DNA from: Burkholderiales bacterium
Lineage (GTDB): Bacteria; Pseudomonadota; Gammaproteobacteria; Burkholderiales; Burkholderiaceae_C
Direction of reading: 5' to 3'
Assembly (NCBI GenBank): GCA_947474415.1
Contig: CANJKD010000021.1
Coordinates: 1-11,641 of the forward strand
DNA length: 11,641 nucleotides
Below, piece by piece: positions 1 through 8,415 of the stretch. How positions within the stretch are numbered: the stretch's first letter is position 1; each line of letters starts with the position of its first letter. Under the pieces are notes generated by a model. That model was not told the origin of the DNA, searched no databases, and saw only the letters and a program-made list of their open reading frames with translations. Made by a program: the position numbers and the translations under genes.

Positions 1-59
1 AGCGGCAGGGTCATCGTCAGAACTTCACCGAGATTCAAATCGGTGCGGTGAACGCCTAA
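1..59 (+). CDS. rplU: 50S ribosomal protein L21, C-terminal end (partial)
   Basis: Reading from base 3, the last 18 codons give RQGHRQNFTEIQIGAVNA before TAA at 57-59. The basic RQGHRQ stretch followed by FTEIQI is the typical end of bacterial L21, a 23S rRNA-binding protein of the large subunit. The gene is cut by the window edge, so nothing can be said of its start or promoter. L27 follows 19 bases downstream on the same strand, the almost universal rplU-rpmA pair, which supports the call made from only 18 residues. Confidence 0.9.
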   Translation, partial: RQGHRQNFTEIQIGAVNA

Positions 60-78
60 CAAGCGAAGGAGCTAAACC

Positions 79-336
79 ATGGCACAGAAAAAGGGCGGCG
101 GTTCCACACGGAACGGCCGCGACTCCCAACCCAAGATGTTGGGCGTGAAGGTGTTTGGCGGCCAAAAGATCCCGGCCGGTTCGATCATCGTTCGCCAGCG
201 GGGCACCAAGTTCCATGCCGGCACGAACGTCGGCATTGGCAAGGACCACACGCTGTTCGCGCTCGTCGACGGCCAAGTGAGTTACGCCATCAAGGGCCCG
301 CGCAATCGCCAGACCGTGTTCGTCACGGCGTTCTGA
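79..336 (+). CDS. rpmA: 50S ribosomal protein L27
   Basis: This is an 85-residue basic protein of the normal length for L27, which sits near the peptidyl transferase centre with its N-terminal tail reaching the tRNA acceptor ends. The N-terminus [16 protein letters not shown], the core block LGVKVFGGQ and the [13 protein letters not shown] segment (residues 39-52) are all family signatures. The N-terminus lacks the extra cleaved peptide found in Firmicutes L27. The start is secure: a strong Shine-Dalgarno GAAGGAG at 65-71 lies 7 bases before ATG. It follows rplU directly and is presumably co-transcribed with it from a promoter outside the window. Confidence 0.97.
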   Translation: MAQKKGGGSTRNGRDSQPKMLGVKVFGGQKIPAGSIIVRQRGTKFHAGTNVGIGKDHTLFALVDGQVSYAIKGPRNRQTVFVTAF

Positions 337-365
337 TTCACGCGTTGCCGCTCTGCGGCATGCGA

Positions 366-397
366 CGAAGCCCCGGCCATCCGGGGCTTCGCTCTTT
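366..397 (+). terminator. Rho-independent terminator or attenuator between rpmA and obgE
   Basis: A perfect 11-bp stem CGAAGCCCCGG / CCGGGGCTTCG (366-376 and 381-391) with a CCAT loop is followed by CTCTTT, a short imperfect T tract. A smaller 6-bp hairpin, TGCCGC-TCT-GCGGCA, lies just upstream at 346-360. The stem strength fits an intrinsic terminator; the weak T tract suggests partial termination. It would uncouple ribosomal protein output from obgE downstream. Stem and loop are seen directly; the function is inferred. Confidence 0.6.
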
Positions 398-429
398 GTG
401 CGTTGCACTACGATCAACGCCCCACTTGA

Positions 430-2633
<2,204 letters not shown>

Positions 2634-2643
2634 CTTGGTCTGA

Positions 2644-3255
2644 CTACACCGGCGCTTCGGTCGGTGGTTCATGCGGTTTGTGCGCTTCATTCGGCCCATG
2701 CAGCGAACCATCGTCATGCTGCCGGTCGTCTTCGTGATAGTGCGGACGCATGCCTGAACGCAGATAGCGGTTGTGGTGCGTGCCGCGCGGCAAAAACCTG
2801 GCAAGTTCGGTCAAGGCCATCTGGTACACGTCGCGCTTGAACTCGATCACCAGTTCGAGCGGCACCCAATACTCGTTCCAGCGCCAGGCGTCGAACTCTG
2901 GGTGGTCGGTGGCTCGCAGGTTCATGTCGCTGTCGCGTCCGACCAGTTGCAGCAGGAACCAGATCTGTTTTTGCCCCCGGTAGTGGCCGCGCGCATCGCG
3001 CCGGATGAAGTGGTCGGGAACCTCGTAGCGCAGCCAGTCGCGGGTGCGCGCGACGATGCGTACGTGGTCGGCCACAAGCCCCACTTCTTCATGCAGCTCG
3101 CGGAACATCGCCTGCTCGGGCGTCTCGCCGTACTTGATGCCCCCCTGCGGGAACTGCCAGGAGTGGGTGCGTATGCGCTTGCCCCAGAACACCTGGTTTC
3201 TTTGGTTGAGCAGGACGATGCCGACGTTGGGTCTGAACCCTTCACGGTCGAGCAT
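2644..3255 (-). CDS. rppH: RNA pyrophosphohydrolase (Nudix family)
   Basis: RppH removes pyrophosphate from the 5' triphosphate end of mRNA, triggering RNase E-dependent decay; older names are NudH and dinucleoside polyphosphate hydrolase. Residues 38-60 form a full Nudix box: G38, E44, R52-E53-L54, E56-E57, G59. The flanking blocks [15 protein letters not shown] (31-45), [11 protein letters not shown] (70-80), [10 protein letters not shown] (91-100) and [11 protein letters not shown] (120-130) are characteristic of RppH. The start [12 protein letters not shown] is the family start and has a GGGG Shine-Dalgarno-like run 8 bases before it; longer frames from 3285 or 3510 lack this support. At 203 residues it is longer than the 176-residue E. 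coli enzyme owing to a histidine-rich tail from about residue 158. It is divergent from proS and convergent with proB. Confidence 0.95.
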   Translation of the reverse strand: MLDREGFRPNVGIVLLNQRNQVFWGKRIRTHSWQFPQGGIKYGETPEQAMFRELHEEVGLVADHVRIVARTRDWLRYEVPDHFIRRDARGHYRGQKQIWFLLQLVGRDSDMNLRATDHPEFDAWRWNEYWVPLELVIEFKRDVYQMALTELARFLPRGTHHNRYLRSGMRPHYHEDDRQHDDGSLHGPNEAHKPHEPPTEAPV

Positions 3256-3283
3256 AATCAACCCCAATTCATTCGTTGAATTC

Positions 3284-3311
3284 ATTATTACACCGGTGTG
3301 ACGGGAATCAA
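3284..3311 (-). promoter_or_regulatory. Candidate sigma-70 promoter for rppH
   Basis: On the - strand, TTGATT (3311-3306) and AATAAT (3289-3284) are separated by 16 bases and resemble -35 and -10 boxes, matching 4 of 6 and 5 of 6 consensus bases. Transcription would start near 3277, giving a leader of about 22 bases before the rppH ATG at 3255. Found by eye only. Confidence 0.45.
3290..3299. promoter_or_regulatory. 10-bp palindrome in the rppH-proS divergent region
   Basis: ACACCGGTGT is a perfect palindrome. It lies within the spacer between the proposed -35 and -10 of rppH and about 95 bases before proS, where a dimeric regulator could act on either gene. No known operator consensus is recognised, and a 10-bp palindrome can arise by chance. 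Confidence 0.3.
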
Positions 3312-3360
3312 CCCTTGGGTTTCCCGCAAGGCCCACCGGTCCCGCGTGTATCTCCGCGGC

Positions 3361-3381
3361 CCCTCTTCCCTCTTCCCTCTT
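3361..3381 (+). repeat. Tandem heptamer (CCCTCTT)x3 upstream of proS
   Basis: Three perfect head-to-tail copies of CCCTCTT occupy 21 bases and end 13 bases before the proS ATG. The tract contains only C and T on the mRNA-like strand and stands where a Shine-Dalgarno would be expected, yet proS has none. Such a tract could bind ribosomal protein S1, act as part of a Rho loading site, or change length by slippage; all three are inferences. Confidence 0.9.
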
Positions 3382-3394
3382 GCGCCGACGCTCC

Positions 3395-5140
3395 ATGAAA
3401 GCCACCCAGTTCTTCATTTCCACGCTCAAGGAAGCCCCTGCCGATGCCGAGGTTGTGAGCCACAAGTTGATGCTGCGAGCCGGCTTCATCAAGCGCCTGG
3501 GCGCCGGCATCTACAGCTACATGCCGATGGGCTTGCGGGTCATCCGCAAGGTCGAGGCGATCATTCGCGAAGAGATGAACCGCGCCGGTGCAGTCGAGTT
3601 GCTGATGCCCGTGGTGCAGCCGGCCGAGTTGTGGCAAGAGACCGGCCGCTTCGCCAAGATGGGGCCCGAGTTGCTGCGCGTGAAAGACCGCCACGACCGC
3701 GACTTCATCATCCAGCCCACCAGCGAGGAGGTCATCACCGACATCGCCCGTCAGGAACTGCGCAGCTACCGCTCGCTGCCGAAGAATTTCTATCACATCC
3801 AGACCAAGTTCCGCGACGAACGCCGGCCGCGCTTCGGTGTGATGCGCGGGCGCGAGTTCACGATGAAGGACGCCTATTCGTTCGACCGTGATGTCGAGGC
3901 AGCCGGCCGCAGCTACGAACAGATGTATGCAGCCTACACGCGCATCTTCGAGCGCATGAAATTGACTTTCCGGGCAGTCGCGGCCGACAACGGCGCGATC
4001 GGCGGCATCCGCTCGCACGAATTCCAGGTCATCGCCGACACTGGCGAAGACGCGATCGTCTACTGCCCGACCTCCGACTACGCGGCCAACATCGAGATGG
4101 CCGAGGCCTTGCCTCTGATCGGGCGGCGCGCCGCCGCAACTGCAACGATGGTGAAGACGCCGACGCCGGGCAAGAGCACCTGCGAAGACGTGGCCGTGCT
4201 GCTCGGCTTACCGCTTCAGAACACCGTCAAGTCGCTGGTGCTGGCCACCGAAGAGAAGAGCGAGGCCGGCGACGTGCTGCGGGTTTCGCTGTGGCTGCTG
4301 CTGGTGCGCGGCGACCACTCGTTGAACGAGGTGAAGGCCAGCAAGGTGCCGGGCCTGAACGCCGGCTTCCGCTTTGCGACCGCCACCGAGATCGACGAGC
4401 ACTTCGCCTGCAAGCCGGGCTACCTCGGCCCGATTGGACTGAAGAAGCCCGTGAACGTGGTCGCCGACCGAACCGTGGCTGCGATGAGCGGTTTCATCTG
4501 CGGGGCCAACGAAGCCGACTTCCACTTCACCGGCGCGAACTGGGGCCGTGATGTGCCCGAGCCCGATGTCGTGGCCGACATCCGCAACGTCGTCGCCGGT
4601 GACCCTTCGCCCGATGGCAAGGGCGTGCTTGCGATCCAGCGCGGCATCGAGGTCGGCCATGTGTTTCTGCTCGGCACGTACTACAGCGAGAAGATGAAGG
4701 CCACGTACCTCGACGAGGCGGGCAAGCCGCAGTTGATGCAGATGGGTTGCTACGGCATCGGCGTGACGCGCATCCTGGGCGCGGCAATCGAGCAGAACTT
4801 CGACGCGCGCGGCATCATCTGGCCGACCGCCATCGCGCCATTCACGGTGGTCATCTGCCCGATCGGCTACGAGCGCTCGGCCGAGGTGAAGGCCGCTGCC
4901 GATCAACTTCATGACGACCTGATGCAAGCCGGCATCGATGCGATGCTCGACGACCGCGGCGAGCGCCCCGGCGCGATGTTCGCCGACTGGGAACTGGTCG
5001 GCGTGCCGCACCGGGTCGTGATCTCCGACCGGGGTTTGAAAGAAGGCCAGGTCGAGTACCAGGGCAGGCGCGATGCGCAGGCCACCTCACTTCTCCTGGT
5101 CGACGTGCTGGCCACGATGAAGGGCAAGCTCGCCGCATGA
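3395..5140 (+). CDS. proS: Prolyl-tRNA synthetase (bacterial type with editing domain)
   Basis: ProS is a class II aminoacyl-tRNA synthetase that charges tRNA-Pro; 581 residues is close to the 572 of E. coli. The start [15 protein letters not shown] is canonical. Motif 2 lies around [17 protein letters not shown] (139-155). An inserted INS/YbaK-like editing domain, which clears mischarged Ala-tRNA-Pro, fills about 225-410 and carries NTVKSLVL (276-283, with the key lysine K279). Motif 3 is [11 protein letters not shown] (451-461), and the anticodon-binding domain follows (about 482-575). No Shine-Dalgarno is visible; three pyrimidine heptamers precede the start instead. A TTG start at 3380 would add five residues (MRRRS) but is less likely. 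The stop overlaps a possible ATG of the next ORF (ATGA, 5137-5140). Confidence 0.96.
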   Translation: MKATQFFISTLKEAPADAEVVSHKLMLRAGFIKRLGAGIYSYMPMGLRVIRKVEAIIREEMNRAGAVELLMPVVQPAELWQETGRFAKMGPELLRVKDRHDRDFIIQPTSEEVITDIARQELRSYRSLPKNFYHIQTKFRDERRPRFGVMRGREFTMKDAYSFDRDVEAAGRSYEQMYAAYTRIFERMKLTFRAVAADNGAIGGIRSHEFQVIADTGEDAIVYCPTSDYAANIEMAEALPLIGRRAAATATMVKTPTPGKSTCEDVAVLLGLPLQNTVKSLVLATEEKSEAGDVLRVSLWLLLVRGDHSLNEVKASKVPGLNAGFRFATATEIDEHFACKPGYLGPIGLKKPVNVVADRTVAAMSGFICGANEADFHFTGANWGRDVPEPDVVADIRNVVAGDPSPDGKGVLAIQRGIEVGHVFLLGTYYSEKMKATYLDEAGKPQLMQMGCYGIGVTRILGAAIEQNFDARGIIWPTAIAPFTVVICPIGYERSAEVKAAADQLHDDLMQAGIDAMLDDRGERPGAMFADWELVGVPHRVVISDRGLKEGQVEYQGRRDAQATSLLLVDVLATMKGKLAA

Positions 5141-5196
5141 GCCCGCCGGGCCGCCCCAAGGGCGAAAACCGGAGTGCGAATCACGGATGCCACCTG

Positions 5197-5847
5197 ATGA
5201 ACACGGTGCTCTCCCGCATCGGGAGAGACCGACGTCGCCTCGGTTCTGCCCTGCTGCTGGGGCCCTTGGCGTTCGCCTTCCCCCGAACCGGTCATGCCGG
5301 CGCGCAGGTCGAAGAGCCACTGGCCAACGCGGTAAGGTCGGCCCTGGCATCGTCAGTCAACGACACTGCGCCGCCGAAGCCGGCCTTCGACAACATCGAG
5401 GCGCGCCTGGCCTACCTGCGCTGGCTCGGCGAGATGAGCCATCGGCTCCAGAAACGCAAGGCCGAGCATATGTCGCGTGTCGAGTTTCTCGAGACCGCCT
5501 GGTACGAAAGCACACGGGCCGGGCTGGAGCCGTCGTTGCTTCTCGGACTGATCCAGGTCGAGAGCGGCTTTCGCAAATACGCCATCAGCAGCGCCGGTGC
5601 GCGCGGCTTCACCCAGGTGATGCCGTTCTGGGCCCGTTCGATTGGCAACGGCGACGCTCGCCACCTGTTCCACATGCAGACCAACCTGCGCTTCGGCTGC
5701 GTGATCCTGCGCCACTACCTCGACCTGGAACGGGGCGACCTGTACCTGGCGCTGGGCCGCTACAACGGCAGCCGCGGTCGGCCCGAGTACCCGAACGCGG
5801 TGTTCGCTTCGCAGCGCCTGTGGGCCTACCAGCCGCCCGTAACCTGA
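5197..5847 (+). CDS. Exported lytic transglycosylase (SLT domain)
   Basis: This protein probably cleaves the MurNAc-GlcNAc bond of peptidoglycan in the periplasm, forming 1,6-anhydromuramic ends. From ATG 5197 it has 216 residues: a signal peptide with basic n-region (RDRRR, 10-14), hydrophobic core (about 15-28) and an A-type site after GHA (32-34), then an SLT/goose-lysozyme-like domain (about 105-215). The catalytic glutamate is E122 in GLIQVESGF (117-125), followed by SSAGARGFTQVMP (131-143), and RYNGSRGRPEYP (188-199) corresponds to the family's YN-G block. The specific Slt or Mlt subfamily is not assigned. An alternative ATG at 5137 overlaps the proS stop and adds 20 residues; I prefer 5197 because it places the signal peptide at the terminus. 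The RRRLG motif only loosely resembles a Tat signal. It ends 4 bases from convergent ubiX. Confidence 0.85.
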   Translation: MNTVLSRIGRDRRRLGSALLLGPLAFAFPRTGHAGAQVEEPLANAVRSALASSVNDTAPPKPAFDNIEARLAYLRWLGEMSHRLQKRKAEHMSRVEFLETAWYESTRAGLEPSLLLGLIQVESGFRKYAISSAGARGFTQVMPFWARSIGNGDARHLFHMQTNLRFGCVILRHYLDLERGDLYLALGRYNGSRGRPEYPNAVFASQRLWAYQPPVT

Positions 5848-5851
5848 TTGC

Positions 5852-6418
5852 TCAGAGTCCGCCCCAAGACTTGGGCGCGGCGCCTGTCACACCCAGCAGC
5901 GAGAGCACGCGCTCCACCGTGTCGTCGACGAGTTCATCGATGCTTTGCGGGCGGTGATAAAAGGCCGGCAGCGGCGGGAAGATCACGCCGCCCATTTCTG
6001 TCACGGCGGTCATGTTGCGCAAGTGCGCGAGGTTGAAGGGCGTCTCGCGCACCATCAGTACCAGGCGGCGGCGCTCTTTCAGCGTGACGTCTGCGGCGCG
6101 TGTCAGCAGGTTGTCGGACATGCCAAGCGCCACGGCGGCGAGCGTCCTCATGGAGCAGGGCGCAACCACCATCGCATCGGTAGCGAACGAGCCGCTGGCA
6201 ATGGCAGCCCCCACGTTGCTCGGCGCATAGGCCACATCGGCAAGCGCTTCGATCGAAGAGCGGTCGAGCCCGAGTTCGTGGTGCGCGTTCAGCACGCCTG
6301 CCGGGGTGACCACGAGGTGCGTCTCCCGACCCGCAGCCTTAAGTCGCTGCAGCAAACGCACAGCGTAAACCGCGCCAGTGGCGCCGGTGATGCCAACGAC
6401 GACGCGCGCGATGGTCAA
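5852..6418 (-). CDS. ubiX: Flavin prenyltransferase UbiX
   Basis: UbiX joins dimethylallyl phosphate to FMN to make prenylated FMN, the cofactor of the decarboxylase UbiD in ubiquinone synthesis. The 188-residue length matches E. coli (189). The FMN-binding GITGATGA lies at 9-16; GSFATDAMVVAPCSMRTLAA (76-95), RETPFNLAHLRNM (124-136) and the C-terminal AFYHRPQSIDELVDDTVERVL (from 152) are family signatures. The start is TTG: the frame opens at a TGA only five codons upstream and holds no ATG or GTG before the conserved RVVVGITGATG. The TTG begins 4 bases after the grxD stop, so it is probably translated by coupling from grxD. ubiD is not in the window. Confidence 0.94.
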   Translation of the reverse strand: MTIARVVVGITGATGAVYAVRLLQRLKAAGRETHLVVTPAGVLNAHHELGLDRSSIEALADVAYAPSNVGAAIASGSFATDAMVVAPCSMRTLAAVALGMSDNLLTRAADVTLKERRRLVLMVRETPFNLAHLRNMTAVTEMGGVIFPPLPAFYHRPQSIDELVDDTVERVLSLLGVTGAAPKSWGGL

Positions 6419-6422
6419 GCGC

Positions 6423-6734
6423 TCAGGCGCTCAACAACGGTTGCAGTTCGCCCGACTCGTACATCTCCATCATGATGTCGGAGCCGCCGAGGAACTCGCC
6501 GTTGACATAGAGCTGCGGGATCGTCGGCCAGTTGGCGTAGTCTTTGATGCCCTGGCGAATGCCTTCGTCTTCGAGCACGTTGACGGTCTTGAGGTCTTTC
6601 ACGCCACAGGCTTTCAGCACCTGGATCGCCCGGCCGGAAAAGCCGCACTGCGGGAACTGGGCCGTGCCCTTCATGAAGAGCACCACCTGGCTGCCCTTGA
6701 CGAGGTCGGCAATGCGTTGTTGGACGTCACTCAT
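6423..6734 (-). CDS. grxD: Monothiol CGFS glutaredoxin (Grx4 type)
   Basis: GrxD is a cytosolic monothiol glutaredoxin that binds a [2Fe-2S] cluster as a glutathione-ligated dimer and passes clusters to other proteins. It has 103 residues. The hallmark PQCGFS ends at 28-33 with the cluster-binding C30; K22 in FMKGT, WPTIPQLYVNGEF (69-81) and GGSDIM (83-88) form the glutathione pocket. ATG 6734 (MSDVQQRIADLV) fits the family; a TTG at 6767 would add 11 unlikely residues. No strong Shine-Dalgarno is seen. A TATAAAAT box lies 32 bases upstream. The gene leads ubiX, only 4 bases beyond its stop, and follows the secreted-protein gene across a 96-base gap. Confidence 0.95.
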   Translation of the reverse strand: MSDVQQRIADLVKGSQVVLFMKGTAQFPQCGFSGRAIQVLKACGVKDLKTVNVLEDEGIRQGIKDYANWPTIPQLYVNGEFLGGSDIMMEMYESGELQPLLSA

Positions 6735-6766
6735 GATGGTCTGGCTCGTGAAATTTTGGATCCCCA

Positions 6767-6774
6767 ATTTTATA
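6767..6774 (-). promoter_or_regulatory. Candidate -10 box of a grxD-ubiX promoter
   Basis: The - strand reads TATAAAAT from 6774 to 6767, in an AT-rich patch within GC-rich surroundings and 32 bases before the grxD ATG. Transcription would begin near 6760. A TTGACC occurs upstream, but only 9 bases away, too close to be the -35, so the -35 is weak or absent and may be replaced by an activator. Confidence 0.45.
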
Positions 6775-6780
6775 CGGCAA

Positions 6781-6797
6781 AGCGGTCAATGGCCGCT
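6781..6797. promoter_or_regulatory. 17-bp near-palindrome upstream of grxD
   Basis: AGCGGTCA and TGGCCGCT flank a single central A (6789); the arms are complementary except for one position that can pair as G-U in RNA. It overlaps the expected -35 position of the grxD promoter, as an operator would. As RNA from the - strand, a 5-bp stem followed by TTTG could instead be a weak terminator for the secreted-protein gene. Confidence 0.3.
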
Positions 6798-6830
6798 ATC
6801 GCTGGAGCCATGTCCCTCACCAGCGATGCC

Positions 6831-7451
6831 TCAAAAAGCGTACGAAGCGCCAACCTGCATCAGCGGTGAAATGCGCAGGTCGCGCACGGCATCATCGAGG
6901 CTCTGGCCGCTGCCCAGCGCACGGCCGAACCTGGATGCATTGCCGGGGCTCTGCGCCACCAGGCCCAGATCGGCACTGAACCGCCAGCCACTGTGTACCG
7001 ACAAACCGGTGTAGCCAAGGCCAAGATACGTCTGGGCGCCGGCGTCGGCGGCGACGGGGTCGTTCGTGTTGGGCATCGCGCTGGGGCCGAAGGGCTGGCT
7101 GCCGATGCTGAAACTGGTGCCGTTTCTGCCTGCCTGGCCAGCCCAGAGTTGCGCGCGGGGCCCGAGGATCACGCCGCCGGTGGCGCGCAAGCCGCCGACG
7201 CTGCCCGCACCGGTCAGGGACGTGGTCATGTAGTAGTCGCCCATCAGGACCAGGCTGTTGACCTTGATCGCCTGACTGTCGGGATCGGCCAGCCGGGCTC
7301 GCCAGACCGGCGATGACGTTCCGAACGACAACCGGCCCTGCCAGCGCGCCCAAGGCTCGCCGTTCGGGGTGAGGCCAGCCCCGTCGGCGGCCAGCGAGGG
7401 CACGGCGACGAGCGAGATCCACCCACCGAGAATCCACGTCATCTTGCGCAT
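6831..7451 (-). CDS. Secreted protein of unknown function, probable outer-membrane beta-barrel
   Basis: I do not recognise a named family. The 206-residue product has a clear signal peptide: MRKMTWILGGWISLVAV with a VPSLA-AD cleavage region near 21-22. The mature part is rich in Gly, Ser, Ala and aromatic residues with alternating hydrophobic strands, such as SLVLMGDYYMTT (66-77), GGLRATGGVILGPRAQLWAG (86-105), TYLGLGYTGLSVHSGWRFSA (141-160) and the last strand LMQVGASYAF, which ends in phenylalanine as outer-membrane barrels do. A barrel of roughly eight strands is plausible from length. The start is well supported by AAAGGAG six bases before ATG. It sits between prmC and grxD, whose usual neighbours are housekeeping genes, with 124 bases before it that hold no convincing promoter beyond a TAATAT near 7490. 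Confidence 0.75.
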   Translation of the reverse strand: MRKMTWILGGWISLVAVPSLAADGAGLTPNGEPWARWQGRLSFGTSSPVWRARLADPDSQAIKVNSLVLMGDYYMTTSLTGAGSVGGLRATGGVILGPRAQLWAGQAGRNGTSFSIGSQPFGPSAMPNTNDPVAADAGAQTYLGLGYTGLSVHSGWRFSADLGLVAQSPGNASRFGRALGSGQSLDDAVRDLRISPLMQVGASYAF

Positions 7452-7575
7452 CGCAGGCTCCTTTCGGGAACGGGTTGCAGCGATTTCATATTACGCCGTG
7501 GTGTCGACCCTGTGTTGCGATTGCTGGGCCGGCAACACCCTTCACATCGTGCGATCGGAACGCGCAGGAGCGTTC

Positions 7576-8415
7576 TCAGCGATGCCCGCCGGAGCAGCGC
7601 GGTTGCCCGCCGAGGTCATGGCGTGTCTCGACCCCGGCGAAGCCCTCGCTACGCAACAGACGCTGCACGGCCTCGGCCTGCTCGAAGCCGTGTTCCAGCA
7701 GCAACCAGCCGCCCGGCAACAGGTGATGTGGCGCGCCATGGACGATCTCTTGCAGCGCGCCCAGGCCGTCACCACCCGGCGTCAAGGCCGAAGCCGGCTC
7801 GTGGCGAAGCGCCGGCAGGTGCGGGTCTCCGGCAGCGATGTAAGGCGGGTTGCTGAGCACGAGATGGAAGCGACGAACGGGCAGCGCCGCCCACCACGAA
7901 CCGGTAACGAAGCCCACGTCGAGCCCGAGACGCACAGCGTTGGCTTCGGCCACCGCCAGTGCGGACTGGCTGTTGTCGGTGGCCATCACGGTCGCTTGCG
8001 GACAACAGTTCTTGACCGCCAGCGCGATCGCGCCGCTGCCGGTTCCGAGGTCGGCCACCTGCGGCGACTTCACTTCGGCCAGCGCGCCGTCCAGCAGTTC
8101 CAGCGCCCAGTCGACCAGCAGCTCGGTGTCTGGGCGCGGCACCAGCACCGCCGGGGTCACGCTCAGGGTCAGGCCGTGAAACTCCTTCTCGCCATGCAAG
8201 TAGGCGAGCGGTTCGCCGCCAGCCCGGCGCACCAAGTGGCCCTGAAACTGCCGCCAGAGATCGGCGTCGAGCGGCGCTTCGTCATGCGCCAGCAACCAGC
8301 TGCGTGGGCGGTTCAGTACGCGCGCCAGCAGCCACTGGGCGTCTAGCCGGTCCACGCCCATCGTGCGGGCCGTGGCGAGCGCCGCCGCCACCGTCGGGGC
8401 CGGCCCGCAGTTCAC
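7576..8415 (-). CDS. prmC: Release factor glutamine methyltransferase PrmC (HemK)
   Basis: PrmC transfers a methyl group from S-adenosylmethionine to the glutamine of the GGQ motif in release factors 1 and 2. The 279-residue protein has an N-terminal helical domain (about 1-85), the linker LVPRPDTE (91-98), SAM-binding [14 protein letters not shown] (121-134), the acidic loop ATDNS (145-149) and the substrate-binding NPPY (189-192). The C-terminal [11 protein letters not shown] matches the usual family ending. The start is GTG at 8415-8413, overlapping the prfA stop as GTGA; the frame continues upstream to 8730 but only inside prfA. The overlap puts enzyme and substrate under coupled translation. 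Confidence 0.95.
   Translation of the reverse strand: MNCGPAPTVAAALATARTMGVDRLDAQWLLARVLNRPRSWLLAHDEAPLDADLWRQFQGHLVRRAGGEPLAYLHGEKEFHGLTLSVTPAVLVPRPDTELLVDWALELLDGALAEVKSPQVADLGTGSGAIALAVKNCCPQATVMATDNSQSALAVAEANAVRLGLDVGFVTGSWWAALPVRRFHLVLSNPPYIAAGDPHLPALRHEPASALTPGGDGLGALQEIVHGAPHHLLPGGWLLLEHGFEQAEAVQRLLRSEGFAGVETRHDLGGQPRCSGGHR

Noticed and set aside
3256..3510. Longer rppH starts at 3285 or 3510
   Set aside because: RppH proteins begin at [10 protein letters not shown]; upstream codons have no ribosome site and run into the proS leader and coding region.
3308..4018. 236-codon - strand frame antisense to proS
   Set aside because: Entirely opposite the proS N-terminal half and its leader; composition-driven, with no recognisable protein features.
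4208..5011. 267-codon - strand frame antisense to proS
   Set aside because: Opposite the certain ProRS editing and catalytic domains; His/Ala/Arg-rich translation typical of antisense frames.
7369..8346. 325-codon + strand frame opposite prmC
   Set aside because: PrmC with NPPY and SAM motifs is certain on the other strand; this frame shows no domain.
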